Source: Kitasatospora sp. NBC_00374 (GTDB taxonomy: Bacteria > Actinomycetota > Actinomycetes > Streptomycetales > Streptomycetaceae). From it: a stretch of 64,000 nt of DNA. Both the position numbers and the translations under genes were made by a program. The notes under the pieces were generated by a model. It saw nothing but the letters and a program-made list of their open reading frames with translations. It was not told the DNA's origin and did no database searches. Below are positions 52,524-61,397 of the stretch, piece by piece (positions within the stretch are counted from its first letter, which is position 1; each line of letters begins with the position of its first letter). The DNA lies in the NCBI RefSeq assembly GCF_041434935.1, contig NZ_CP107964.1:5315001-5379000 (forward strand), in the 5' to 3' direction.

Positions 52524-53024
52524 ATGGTCCTCGCCCTTGTGGTGTGTGCGACGGTGGTGGCCCTCGGAGTGGCCGGCCTGGTCGCCTTCGCGGTACGCCG
52601 CCGGGTGATCCAGCGGGTCGGCGGAACGTTCGACTGCAGCTTCCGGCTGAAAATGCCCGCGGACGCCTCCACACAGCCCGACCTCGATGAGAACGGCCAG
52701 CCCACCTCCGCCCCGGTCCCGGTGACCGATGGCAAGGGGTGGGTTTTTGGTATCGGCCGGTACAGCGGCGACTCCATCGAGTGGTTCCGGGTGTTCTCGT
52801 ACGCCCCCCGCCCGCGCCGGGTGCTGCCCCGCACCCAGATCGAGGTGCTCGGCCGCCGCTACCCGGAGGGGCAGGAGGAGCTCGCCCTGCTCTCCGGTTC
52901 CGTCGTCCTGCGCTGCCTGCACAACGGCGCCCCCCTGGAGCTCGCCATGAGCGACGACGCCCTCACCGGCTTCCTCGCCTGGCTGGAGGCCGCCCCGCCC
53001 GGGCAGAGGGTCAACGTCGCGTAG
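52524..53024 (+). CDS. DUF2550 membrane-anchored protein
   Basis: A 166-residue actinobacterial protein. One N-terminal transmembrane helix (LALVVCATVVALGVAGLVAF), RRRVIQ, then a domain with GGTFDCSFRLKMP, GIGRYSGDSIEWFRVFSYA and DALTGFLAWLEAAPPGQRVN. GAGGAGG spacing favours ATG 52524 over GTG 52518. Its place after atpC is conserved in streptomycetes; function unknown. A GCGGTCG/CGACCGC hairpin lies at 52470-52489 upstream. Confidence 0.88.
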   Translation: MVLALVVCATVVALGVAGLVAFAVRRRVIQRVGGTFDCSFRLKMPADASTQPDLDENGQPTSAPVPVTDGKGWVFGIGRYSGDSIEWFRVFSYAPRPRRVLPRTQIEVLGRRYPEGQEELALLSGSVVLRCLHNGAPLELAMSDDALTGFLAWLEAAPPGQRVNVA

Positions 53025-53155
53025 CCGGCGTTCCCTCGGACCGGTGGCTTCCGGTCCCCTGCTCTCCGTACGACCTGTCGGTGACCTACGGTCGGAGCGT
53101 TGGTTGTGCCACGGCACTCGGCCCGCTCACACTGTACGGAGGAGGTGTGCTCCCA

Positions 53156-53785
53156 ATGACCGCTATGGCGCACGAGCCCGATCTCGACTTCGGCCTGGTT
53201 CCGGACCTGGACGAGGTGCTCTGGCAGGCGTGGAGGTCTCTCGAACTCCCCGAGGGCTATCGGGCGGAGATCGTAGAGGGGTTCATCGAGGTGTCACCTA
53301 CCGGACGGCGCGGTCACGCCCGGATCGCCAACCGCCTTCGCGATGCCATGGTGCTCGCTCTGGCGGGTAGCGACTTCGCGGCGTATCAGGATGTGAACGT
53401 TCTTCATGGCCGGAAGGTCCTGGTCCCGGATCTGTTCGTCGGGCCCGCCGAGATCGATGACATCCCGGACCCGGACGGCCTCGGGGTCGCGGCCACCGGA
53501 GTGCTTCTGGTGGTCGAGGTGGTCTCGCCGGGGGCCGAGGCGCGCAAGCGTGACGTGGTCCGCAAACGCAGGGCCTACGCCCGGGCCGGCATCCCGGTGT
53601 ACGTCCTGGTCGACGACCATGACGGCCCCGGCCACGTCACCGTGCTGACCGCGCCCGACCCGGAGAAGGCCACCTACGAGGCCGAGGTCCGGATGCCGTA
53701 CGGCACGGACGTCACCATCCCCGAGGGCCCCGCCAAGGGCTTTGTGATCGGCGTCGCAATCACCGGTGAGGCCCGCACCGCCTGA
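53156..53785 (+). CDS. Uma2-family (DUF820) putative endonuclease
   Basis: A 209-residue PD-(D/E)xK-fold protein. Likely catalytic residues are the Asp in VLVPDLFVG, the Glu in LLVVEVVSPGAEARKRD and the following lysines (RKRDVVRKRRAYA). GGAGGAGG precedes ATG 53156. The family is expanded in actinobacteria and cyanobacteria; nuclease function is predicted from the fold and a biological role is not established. The inserted position between DUF2550 and the adenosyltransferase may reflect gain. Confidence 0.82.
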   Translation: MTAMAHEPDLDFGLVPDLDEVLWQAWRSLELPEGYRAEIVEGFIEVSPTGRRGHARIANRLRDAMVLALAGSDFAAYQDVNVLHGRKVLVPDLFVGPAEIDDIPDPDGLGVAATGVLLVVEVVSPGAEARKRDVVRKRRAYARAGIPVYVLVDDHDGPGHVTVLTAPDPEKATYEAEVRMPYGTDVTIPEGPAKGFVIGVAITGEARTA

Positions 53786-53798
53786 GTAGGCTGCGGCC

Positions 53799-54371
53799 AT
53801 GGTGAATCTGACGCGTATCTACACCCGCACCGGTGACGACGGCACGACGGCGCTCGGCGACATGAGCCGTACCACCAAGACCGACCCCCGGCTGGTGGCG
53901 TACGCGGACACCAACGAGGCCAATGCCGCGATCGGGGTGGCGATCGCCGTCGGTGCGCTGCCCGAGGACGTGTCGGCGGTGCTGACGCGGGTTCAGAACG
54001 ATCTCTTCGACGTCGGCGCGGACCTGGCGACCCCGGTGGTGGAGGACCCGAAGTACCCGCCGCTGCGGGTCCTGCAGAGCTATGTGGACCGGCTGGAGTC
54101 GGACTGCGACCACTATCTGGAGCAGCTGGAGAAGCTGCGCAGCTTCATCCTCCCCGGCGGTACCCCCGGCGCGGCGTACCTGCACCTGGCCTGCACCGTA
54201 GTCCGCCGGGCCGAGCGGGCCACCTGGGCGGCGATCGACCTGCACGGGGAGTCCGTCAACCCGCTCACCGCGAAGTACCTGAACCGGCTCTCCGACCTGC
54301 TGTTCATCCTGGCGCGGGTGGCCAACAAGGAGCAGGGCGACGTGCTCTGGGTGCCCGGGGAGAACCGCTAG
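53799..54371 (+). CDS. cob(I)yrinic acid a,c-diamide adenosyltransferase (PduO type)
   Basis: A 190-residue ATP:corrinoid adenosyltransferase making adenosylcobalamin. The ATP-binding N-terminus is YTRTGDDGTTALGD; SFILPGGTPGAAYLHLACTVVRRAER and NRLSDLLFILAR complete the active site. TAGGCT lies 6 bases before ATG 53799 and no ribosome site is visible, so a leaderless mRNA is likely. Its stop shares CTAG with the convergent gene. Confidence 0.93.
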   Translation: MVNLTRIYTRTGDDGTTALGDMSRTTKTDPRLVAYADTNEANAAIGVAIAVGALPEDVSAVLTRVQNDLFDVGADLATPVVEDPKYPPLRVLQSYVDRLESDCDHYLEQLEKLRSFILPGGTPGAAYLHLACTVVRRAERATWAAIDLHGESVNPLTAKYLNRLSDLLFILARVANKEQGDVLWVPGENR

Positions 54372-54901
54372 CCCTTCTCCCGCTTGGGGAAGAGCGTGTA
54401 GCTCGCCGCGACGGCCAGGCCGATCGCGGTGACCGTGGCCACCCGCGGGTACCAGGGGTCGAGCCCGGCGGTACGGGCGTCGTCGCCGACCAGCCACTGC
54501 ACCGCGGCGATCAGCGTGACCGTGATCGCCGCCGAGACCAGCGTGCGGCCGAAGATCCGCCACTCGTGGACGGCCCGCCCCCGGCCGTACCCGGGCGGCT
54601 TCGGCGGCCTCGGCGCGCCCGCGAACCGGTGGGCGGCGTGCGCGTCGGTCCACCGGACCAGTGAGTGTCCGTGGCCGACCGAGAAGCCGACGTACGAGGC
54701 GGCGAGCCCGTGCGACCAGTCGGCGACGGTGCCGCGGCGCAGGTCGGCCACGGTCGCGCCGAGGATCACCAGGTCCACCAGGGGCAGGGCGAGCAGCAGC
54801 ACGGTGCTCGCCCCGCGCCGGTGCAGCAGGTACCGGACGGCCAGCGCGAGGGCCAGCAGGACCCAGAAGCCGATCTCGCCGGCGATGATGATCGGGAACA
54901 T
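54368..54901 (-). CDS. four-helix membrane protein, unknown function
   Basis: A 177-residue protein with four hydrophobic segments (IIIAGEIGFWVLLALALAV, TVLLLALPLVDLVILGATV, LVSAAITVTLIAAVQWLVG, VATVTAIGLAVAASYTLF) and a central basic, Pro-rich loop (GAPRPPKPPGYGRGR). The conserved-looking VGHGHSLVRWTDAHAAHRF lies between helices 2 and 3. ATG 54901 has GGAG close upstream. I do not recognise a named family. It is divergent from the histidine kinase gene. Confidence 0.75.
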   Translation of the reverse strand: MFPIIIAGEIGFWVLLALALAVRYLLHRRGASTVLLLALPLVDLVILGATVADLRRGTVADWSHGLAASYVGFSVGHGHSLVRWTDAHAAHRFAGAPRPPKPPGYGRGRAVHEWRIFGRTLVSAAITVTLIAAVQWLVGDDARTAGLDPWYPRVATVTAIGLAVAASYTLFPKREKG

Positions 54902-55025
54902 GGCTCCAGCCTCGCGCGGCCCGCGGCGCGGCGGCGTCGTCGTGGGGAGCGAGCCCGGGGTGCGACCTTCGATGTAGGCGAACTCCTCCGCCGGGTCGGT
55001 GCCCCGCGGGGGAAGGGGTGATGGG

Positions 55026-56222
55026 ATGGGGACCGTGACACTCTCCCCGCGCCAGGAGGACTGGGCGATCGCCGCGGCCGGCCTGCTCGGCGGCGTCCTG
55101 CTGATCGGATTCGGCGCGTACGACGACAACGAGCACATCCCGGCCTGGGCGGCGCTGTTGCCGCTGCTGGCGATGGCCGCGCTGGAGCTGCTGCGCCGGA
55201 CCCGCCCGATCGTGGCCGTCTGCGCCGGCGGGCTGGTCTTCGGGGTGAACATCTTCGCCGGCTCGGTGCTGGCCACCGTGGTGATGTACACCGACCTGCT
55301 CTACGCGGCGACCCTCTACGGCCCGGCCCGGCCGGCGCGGATCCTGCACCCGGCCGGCGCCGCCGTCACGCTGCTGCTCAGCGGCCTCACCCTGCACTAC
55401 GGGACGGTGTCCGCCGCGCTGACGGTGCTCGGGGTGGGCGGGCTGGTCTTCATCGCCCCGGTGTGGACGGCCGATCTGCTGCGACGCCAGCGGGAGCAGA
55501 CCGAGAGCGCCCGGTTGCGGGCCGAGCAGACCGCGCTGCTGGCCGAGCTGGACCGCCGGACGGCGGTGGCCGCCGAGCGCGCCCGGATGGCCCGTGAGCT
55601 GCACGACGTGATCGCCAACCATCTGTCCGCGATCGCGATCCACGCCACCGGAGCGCAGTCGCTGGCCCGCCGGCAGTCCAGGGCCGCGGACGAGCCGCTG
55701 GTCGAGGCGCTCGCGGTGATCCGGCACAACAGCGTCCAGGGTCTGGCCGAGATGCGCCGGATGATCGGCCTGCTGCGGGAGGAGCGTCCCGACCGGTCGT
55801 ACGCGGCACCCCGGCTGGACGCCGTGGACGCCCTGCTCGACCAGGCCCGCGCGGCCGGCCGGGGCGCCGGACTGGCCTTCGAGGCCGAGCAGTGCGGTGA
55901 GCGCGGCGAGCTCTCGGCACCGGTGGAACTGGCCGCGTACCGGATCGTCCAGGAGTCGCTGACCAATGCGGTCAAGCACGCCGCCGCGGGCACCGTCCGG
56001 CTGTGGATCGGCTACCGGCCCGAGGAGCTGGAGATCGTCGCGGAGAGCCCGTACCGGCCCGGCGAGGGGCTGGCCCTGGTCGGGGCCCGGGCCGGGCTGG
56101 TGGGGATGGGGGAGCGGGCCCAGCTGCTCGGCGGCCGGTTCGAGGCCGGGCCGGTGGACGGCCGGTGGCGGGTCCGGGCGGTGCTGCCGCGCGAGCCCGG
56201 GCGGGGGGAGGAGGGGACATGA
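55026..56222 (+). CDS. NarL/DesK-type sensor histidine kinase
   Basis: A 398-residue kinase. Five to six N-terminal membrane helices, then HisKA_3 with the phospho-histidine in ARMARELHDVIANHLSAIA, and an HATPase domain (LAAYRIVQESLTNAVKHA, then GLVGMGERAQLLGGRF). The N-box is complete but the G1 box is shortened. GGAAGGGG precedes ATG 55026. The stop overlaps the response regulator start, so the pair is coupled. The stimulus is unknown. Confidence 0.9.
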   Translation: MGTVTLSPRQEDWAIAAAGLLGGVLLIGFGAYDDNEHIPAWAALLPLLAMAALELLRRTRPIVAVCAGGLVFGVNIFAGSVLATVVMYTDLLYAATLYGPARPARILHPAGAAVTLLLSGLTLHYGTVSAALTVLGVGGLVFIAPVWTADLLRRQREQTESARLRAEQTALLAELDRRTAVAAERARMARELHDVIANHLSAIAIHATGAQSLARRQSRAADEPLVEALAVIRHNSVQGLAEMRRMIGLLREERPDRSYAAPRLDAVDALLDQARAAGRGAGLAFEAEQCGERGELSAPVELAAYRIVQESLTNAVKHAAAGTVRLWIGYRPEELEIVAESPYRPGEGLALVGARAGLVGMGERAQLLGGRFEAGPVDGRWRVRAVLPREPGRGEEGT

Positions 56223-56875
56223 CGGTCCGCGTCCTGGTGGCGGAGGACCAGGCGGCGGTCCGGGCCGCGCTGGTGATGATCCTGCGGGCCGAGCCGGGGA
56301 TCGAGGTGGTCGCCGAGGCGGCCGACGGCGAGCAGGCCGTCCGGCTGGCCGCCGAACTGCGCCCGGACGTCGTGCTGATGGACGTCCAGATGCCTCGGCT
56401 GGACGGGGTCTCGGCGACCCGCCGGGTGGTCGCCGCCGGAACGGCCCAGGTGCTCGTCCTGACCACCTTCGATCTGGACGAGTACGTCTACGGCGCGCTG
56501 CGGGCGGGGGCGGCGGGCTTCCTGCTCAAGGACGTCGAGGCGCAGGACCTGGTGGACGGGATCCGCGCGGTGGCGCGCGGCGACGGCATGCTGGCACCGT
56601 CCGTCACCAGGCGGCTGATCAGCACCTTCGCCCGACCGGAACGCCCGGAACACCTGGGCGCCGGGGCCGCGGTGGCCGGGCTGACCCCGCGGGAGCGGGA
56701 GGTGCTCGGCTGTGTGGGGGTGGGCCTGTCCAACGGGGAGATCGCGGCCCGGCTGGAGATGGCCGAGGCGACCACCAAGACCCACGTCAGCCGGATCCTG
56801 GGCAAGCTCGGGCTGCGCAGCCGGGTGCAGGCCGCGATCCTCGCCCAGGATCTGGGGATCGCGCCGCCCGACTGA
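56219..56875 (+). CDS. NarL/LuxR-family response regulator
   Basis: A 218-residue regulator. The receiver has VLVAEDQAAV, phospho-Asp in VVLMDVQMPRLDG, T in VLTTFD and K in GFLLKDVE. The LuxR-type helix-turn-helix is LTPREREVLGCVGVGLSNGE with TKTHVSRILGKLGLRSR. It is the cognate partner of the kinase by ATGA overlap. Confidence 0.95.
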   Translation: MTVRVLVAEDQAAVRAALVMILRAEPGIEVVAEAADGEQAVRLAAELRPDVVLMDVQMPRLDGVSATRRVVAAGTAQVLVLTTFDLDEYVYGALRAGAAGFLLKDVEAQDLVDGIRAVARGDGMLAPSVTRRLISTFARPERPEHLGAGAAVAGLTPREREVLGCVGVGLSNGEIAARLEMAEATTKTHVSRILGKLGLRSRVQAAILAQDLGIAPPD

Positions 56876-56899
56876 CCGTCAGTTCCGTTCCGGCCGGGC

Positions 56900-57214
56900 T
56901 CACTTCCGGTCCAGCGCGGCCCGGGCCCGCTCGACGTCGCCCGGCCAGACCATCAGCCGGGGCCCGGCGGTGGTGTCCACCAGGTTGTGCCGCACCCCGG
57001 CGGCGGTGAGCAGCCCGCCCAGCCGGGCGGCCTCGGCGGCGTCGGCGGGCGCGGCCACGGTGACCAGCAGCCCGTACTCGTCGGGGTTCCCGGAGTGCGG
57101 CCGTCGGGCGACCAGGGAACCGCCCCGGCGGTACGTCCACTGCATCAGCAGGATCAGGACGGCCACCGCGCCCAGGCTGATCAGCAGCGCCACCAGCGGG
57201 TGCACAGCGCTCAA
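56900..57214 (-). CDS. small membrane-anchored protein, unknown function
   Basis: A 104-residue protein: an N-terminal helix (PLVALLISLGAVAVLILLMQWTY cut short here), RRGGSLVARRP, then a small soluble domain (YGLLVTVAAPADAAEAARLG...RLMVWPGDVERARAAL) with a ferredoxin-like alpha-beta pattern. TTG 57214 follows GGAGAGG; GTG 57241 is in frame but lacks a site. Similar proteins are common in streptomycetes with no known role. Confidence 0.7.
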   Translation of the reverse strand: MSAVHPLVALLISLGAVAVLILLMQWTYRRGGSLVARRPHSGNPDEYGLLVTVAAPADAAEAARLGGLLTAAGVRHNLVDTTAGPRLMVWPGDVERARAALDRK

Positions 57215-57436
57215 CGCGTCGACCTCTCCTCGGTCCGGCACAGATCACACTCCTCAATCTCACCACGGAGCCCGCCGGGGCATTAGAGTCCGGCGCGTGA
57301 GCGGCGCGGCTCCGGGGGGAGACCCCTGCCCTGAGCCGCCTTCAGGCACCGCCCTGGACCCGCTGGAGCACCGGCCTCGGACCACGTGCTCCCGGCGGGC
57401 CCGACGGGCGAACATCGTCACTCGGGAGACCCAGCC

Positions 57437-58306
57437 ATGAGCAACGCAGCCACCCAGCAGATCGCCGTGATCGGTGCCGGCCTGATGGGCGCCGGTATCG
57501 CCCAGGTCTCGGCGCAGGCCGGGCACCCGGTGGTCCTGCGGGACGTCACCGACGAGGCGCTGCAGCGCGGTCTGGCGGGCATCCGGGCCTCGTACGAGAA
57601 GTTCGTCGCCAAGGGCAGGCTGACGGCCGAGGAGGCGGAGGCGGCGCTGGGCCGGATCACCGTCACCACTGACCTGGGCGCAGTCGCCGAGGCGGACATC
57701 GTGGTGGAGGCGGTGTTCGAGCAGCTGGAGGTCAAGGAGGCGGTCTTCCGCGAGCTCGACAAGCTGGCCAAGGACGGTGCGGTGCTGGCCTCCAACACCT
57801 CCGCCATCCCGATCACCCGGATCGCGGCCGCCACCTCGCGTCCGGAGTCCGTGGTCGGCGTGCACTTCTTCTCGCCGGTGCCGCTGATGCGGCTGGTCGA
57901 GCTGGTGCGCGGCTACAAGACCAGCGACGAGACGCTGGCCACCGTCCGGGCGTACGCCGAGGGCGTGGGCAAGGAGGTCGTGGTGGTCAACCGGGACGTG
58001 GCGGGCTTCGTCACCACCCGCCTGATCACCGCGCTGGTGGTGGAGGCCGCCAAGCTGTACGAGTCGGGCGTCGCCACCGCCGAGGACATCGACACCGCCT
58101 GCCGGCTCGGCTTCGGCCACCCGATGGGCCCGCTGCAGACCGCCGACCTGACCGGTGTCGACATCCTGCTGCACGCCGCGCACAACATCTACGCCGAGAC
58201 CCAGGACGAGAAGTTCGCCGCCCCGGAGATCATGGCCCGGATGGTCACCGCCGGGGACCTCGGCCGCAAGAGCGGCCGCGGCTTCTACGGCTACGAGGGC
58301 AAGTAG
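57437..58306 (+). CDS. 3-hydroxybutyryl-CoA dehydrogenase family protein
   Basis: A 289-residue NAD-dependent 3-hydroxyacyl-CoA dehydrogenase. NAD loop AVIGAGLMGAGIAQVSAQAG; catalytic Ser/His/Glu region SNTSAIPI, VGVHFFSPVPLMRLVELV; GFVTTRLI and FGHPMGPLQTADLTGVD complete the C-terminal helical domain. It oxidises 3-hydroxyacyl-CoA in fatty acid or butyrate/PHB metabolism. GGGAGA precedes ATG 57437. A perfect terminator follows, so it is monocistronic. Confidence 0.93.
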   Translation: MSNAATQQIAVIGAGLMGAGIAQVSAQAGHPVVLRDVTDEALQRGLAGIRASYEKFVAKGRLTAEEAEAALGRITVTTDLGAVAEADIVVEAVFEQLEVKEAVFRELDKLAKDGAVLASNTSAIPITRIAAATSRPESVVGVHFFSPVPLMRLVELVRGYKTSDETLATVRAYAEGVGKEVVVVNRDVAGFVTTRLITALVVEAAKLYESGVATAEDIDTACRLGFGHPMGPLQTADLTGVDILLHAAHNIYAETQDEKFAAPEIMARMVTAGDLGRKSGRGFYGYEGK

Positions 58307-58313
58307 CAACCGT

Positions 58314-58349
58314 CCGGGTGGTGGGCCGGGAGCCCGGCCCACCACCCGG
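58314..58349 (+). terminator. terminator of the hydroxyacyl-CoA dehydrogenase gene
   Basis: A perfect 17-bp stem (58314-58330 with 58333-58349) around AG. Confidence 0.9.
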
Positions 58350-58602
58350 GTGAGTTTGCTCACGCCCGCGCCGCAGACGGGTGATTTGGGCGGGAATCGA
58401 GCGTGGGTATGGGGACTTCCTGCGTATATTCCCTCGGACGGGTGAAGTTGTCCGCCATCCCGCCGGGTGGGAGCAACCCGCGGAGTTGGTTGACCGTCAG
58501 ATGAGGGGGAGACCGGCGCGGCCCCGTGTGTGCGGGCGCCCGGCGCCCGCCCCCGGACGGAGCCCCCTGCGGATCTGGAACGGCACAGCGGAGGAGGAGA
58601 AC
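58350..58602 (+). promoter_or_regulatory. upstream region of the STAS gene
   Basis: This 253-base stretch holds no credible gene. TATATT at 58425-58430 is the only good -10 box, without a clear -35. Further on, GGCGCCCGGCGCC (around 58538-58550) can form a hairpin close to the ribosome site. Confidence 0.35.
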
Positions 58603-58971
58603 GTGCGTATCACCGGCGACCAACGCGGCCTGGCCATCGAAGGCCGGCTCGACGTGCGCAGCGCCGCCGACGCCCGGGCCCGCCTGCACTCCGCCGTCGA
58701 CGGCGGGCAGGGCGACCTGGTGCTCGACCTCGGCCGCCTGGAGTTCTGGGACGCCACCGGCCTGGGCGTCATCATGGGCACCCACCGCCGGGCCGGCCGG
58801 CTCGGCCGCCGACTGGTGCTGCGCGACGTCCCCGCCCAGCTGCAGCGGCTGCTGGTCGCGACCCGCCTGCACCGCATCCTCGCCGTCGAGGGTGCCGTCC
58901 CGGACGCCTACGGCGCCTCCCTCCCCGCGCTCGGCGTGCCCAACCCGCCGCTGGTGGCCCCCACCCTGTAG
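58603..58971 (+). CDS. STAS-domain protein (anti-sigma factor antagonist-like)
   Basis: A 122-residue STAS domain: GLAIEGRLDVRSAADARARL, LVLDLGRLEFWDATGLGVI and VPAQLQRLLVATRLHRIL. The usual phospho-acceptor position (DSSG in SpoIIAA) reads DATG, so Thr would be phosphorylated if any. GGAGGAG precedes GTG 58603. No anti-sigma factor is adjacent. Its order before the NTPase and nucS is conserved in streptomycetes. Confidence 0.85.
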   Translation: MRITGDQRGLAIEGRLDVRSAADARARLHSAVDGGQGDLVLDLGRLEFWDATGLGVIMGTHRRAGRLGRRLVLRDVPAQLQRLLVATRLHRILAVEGAVPDAYGASLPALGVPNPPLVAPTL

Positions 58972-59210
58972 CACCTTCGGCGCCGCTCCGTTCCGTGGGC
59001 GACCCACAGGCGGCGCAGCCTGCGGTGTCGGCTTCGATCGTGTCCGATCCTTGGTGGTCGAGCCGGAAACCGGGACCGGGTCTGTGCTCGGCGGGGCGGG
59101 TGTGGGAAAGTCTGCGCTCAGTAGTCACGGCCGCCCGGATCCGGTCAGCGGCCGGTCCTCAGCGCCCGGGGGTTCGGTGGCGCGCGGCCGAGCATGGGTG
59201 GAGCAACGAC
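58972..59210 (+). other. gap between the STAS and NTPase genes
   Basis: 239 bases with no credible ORF. No convincing promoter boxes or terminator were found. Confidence 0.4.
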
Positions 59211-61394
59211 GTGGGACAGCCAACCGGCGATTTCCGGCAGGACGGGCTGCGGGCCCGTACCGGCGAGGTGTTCCCCGGTGACCTGATGCTGACGGTGGGC
59301 GGGGCGGACGGCTCCGAGGCCACCGCCTGCCCGGACGGCTGGCGGCCCGAACCCCGGCGCAGCAGGGCGCAGGCGCAGGCCGGCCCCGCGCCCGGGCCCA
59401 ACCTCGCGGTCGGCCCGCTGGCGCTCGGCACCGGCCCCGCCGACCTGCCGCTGCTGGACCGTGAGGCCGACATCGCGGAGCTGCTCGGTCAGCTGGCCGA
59501 GGGCCGTTCGGTCCGACTGGTCGGCCAGGCCGGCTCGGGCCGCAGCGCCCTGCTGGCAGCCGTCGCGGACGCCGCCGACGGCATCGCCCCCGACGGTGTG
59601 GTCCGCCTCAGCGGCCACCGCAGGTCCGCCGACGACCTGCTCCAGGACCTGTTCGCCGCCACCCACCACGCCCCCGGTGTCCGCCCGGACCGCCGGGAGC
59701 TGGCCGAGCGGCTGAGCGAGGTCGGCGCCGTCGTGGTGATCGACGACGTCGAACTGGACGAGGCGGAGCTGGACCGGCTGCTCGGCGCCGCACCCGACTG
59801 CGCCTTCCTGGTCTCCGTGCCGCCGGACGGCCCGCCGCTCCAGCTCGGCTCCCGGCTGCGCGACCACCTGGTGGCCGGCCTCTCCCGGGGAGCCTGCCTC
59901 AATCTGGTGATCCGGCTGGCGGGCCGTCAGTTGGACGAGTCGGAGCGCTCCTGGGCGGTCGACCTGTGGTTCGAGTCCGAGGGGCTGCCGCTGCGCTTCG
60001 TCCAGGCCGCGGCGCTGCTGCGCCAGCGGGACGTCGCGGTGGACGCGCTGGTGGCGGCCCAGGAGGACCGCAGGAGCGTCTTCGGCATGGTCAAGGAGGT
60101 CGACGAGCCGGCCGATCCGGCCGTGCTGGAGGGCGAGTTGCGGCGCTCCGTCCCGCTGCCGACGGTGGCGGAGAGCGCGGCGCCCGCGCTGCGGCTCGCG
60201 GAGGGGCTCGGGGAGCCGGCCCGTGAGGTGCTGCGCCTCGCCCTGGCGCTCGGCGGCGAGTGCCCGACCGCCGCGCACCTGCCGGCCCTGATCGACGTGG
60301 GACAGGGCGAGGGCGCCCTGCAGGAACTGGTCGACGCGGGGCTGGCGGTGTCGATCGGCGGACACCACCGCCTGGCGGCCGGCGTGCTGGAGAGCCTGGC
60401 CCCGCACTGGGAGACCGGCGAGGTCGGCTACGGCGCGGCCGAGCACTTCTCCTGGTGGGTCGGGCACAGTTCGGTCGGCACCGAGCAGATCGCGGCCGAG
60501 GCCGAGGTGATCCTCGGCGCGTTGCTCGCCGACCGGACGGCCGGGCGCCCGGAGGCGGTCCTGCGGCTGGCCAGGGCGGCCGCACCGGCGCTGGCGCTGT
60601 CCCTGCGCTGGGGGGCCTGGGAGCGGTCCCTGCAGCTCGGTCTGGAGGCCGCCAGGACACTGGGTGCCAGCGGCGAGGAGGCCTGGTTCCACCAGGAGCT
60701 CGGCGCGCTTGCCCTGTGCCGGGGCACCTCCCAGCGGGCCTCGGCCGAACTGGACGCCGCCGTGGCGCTCAGGGCCGCGCTGGGCGAGCCGCGCGGCGGC
60801 GCGGCGGCTCGGCGGATGGTCGAGCTGCTGCGGGCCACTCTGGACGTGCCTGCGGGCGACGAGGACACCGAGCTGGCGCCGGTCGGGCGACGGCCGGTGA
60901 TCCGGGCGATCGCGCAGGCGCCGTTCCGCTTCCGTACGGCGCCCAAGACGGGCCGGGACACCAGGCGGACGGTGCTGGCCGCTTCGGCGGCCGTGCTCGC
61001 GGTCGGGGTGCTCGGCACCGCGATCGGGCTCAGTCTGGCCGGCCCGGACCCGCAGAGCGGCAACCGGACCAGGCCCGGCACTTCGGTCGACGACCCCCTG
61101 CCGTCCGGTCTGGACTTCGGGTCCAGCGGGAGCCCGACGCCCTCGCCGTCGCCGACCCCGGAGACCTCCGAGAGCGCCTCGGACACTCCGAGCGCGGCAC
61201 CGTCGCCGAGTGCGTCGCGGACGAGCCGCAAGCCGACCCCGGGCAAGTCCGGGACGACCACACCGCCGGTGACCCCGACCCAGGGTGCGACGCCTCCGAC
61301 CTCGGGGCCCCCGACGCCGTCGTCGAGCCCCACGCCGACGCCGACCCCGACCTCCGCGTCACCGACCGGCTCGTCGAGCCCGCCGCCCCCGTAG
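59211..61394 (+). CDS. large ATP-binding protein with C-terminal membrane helix and Ser/Thr/Pro tail
   Basis: A 727-residue protein. After about 70 variable residues comes an AAA/STAND-type NTPase module: LLDREADIAELLGQL, Walker A VGQAGSGRSALLA and Walker B VVVIDDVELDEAEL. A helical region with TPR-like character follows. A single membrane helix (VLAASAAVLAVGVLGTAIGL) is followed by a roughly 110-residue Ser/Thr/Pro-rich tail that would lie outside the cell. GGTGGAG supports GTG 59211. It could be a regulatory NTPase reporting through the membrane; no function is known to me. Confidence 0.8.
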   Translation: MGQPTGDFRQDGLRARTGEVFPGDLMLTVGGADGSEATACPDGWRPEPRRSRAQAQAGPAPGPNLAVGPLALGTGPADLPLLDREADIAELLGQLAEGRSVRLVGQAGSGRSALLAAVADAADGIAPDGVVRLSGHRRSADDLLQDLFAATHHAPGVRPDRRELAERLSEVGAVVVIDDVELDEAELDRLLGAAPDCAFLVSVPPDGPPLQLGSRLRDHLVAGLSRGACLNLVIRLAGRQLDESERSWAVDLWFESEGLPLRFVQAAALLRQRDVAVDALVAAQEDRRSVFGMVKEVDEPADPAVLEGELRRSVPLPTVAESAAPALRLAEGLGEPAREVLRLALALGGECPTAAHLPALIDVGQGEGALQELVDAGLAVSIGGHHRLAAGVLESLAPHWETGEVGYGAAEHFSWWVGHSSVGTEQIAAEAEVILGALLADRTAGRPEAVLRLARAAAPALALSLRWGAWERSLQLGLEAARTLGASGEEAWFHQELGALALCRGTSQRASAELDAAVALRAALGEPRGGAAARRMVELLRATLDVPAGDEDTELAPVGRRPVIRAIAQAPFRFRTAPKTGRDTRRTVLAASAAVLAVGVLGTAIGLSLAGPDPQSGNRTRPGTSVDDPLPSGLDFGSSGSPTPSPSPTPETSESASDTPSAAPSPSASRTSRKPTPGKSGTTTPPVTPTQGATPPTSGPPTPSSSPTPTPTPTSASPTGSSSPPPP

Positions 61395-61397
61395 GGC

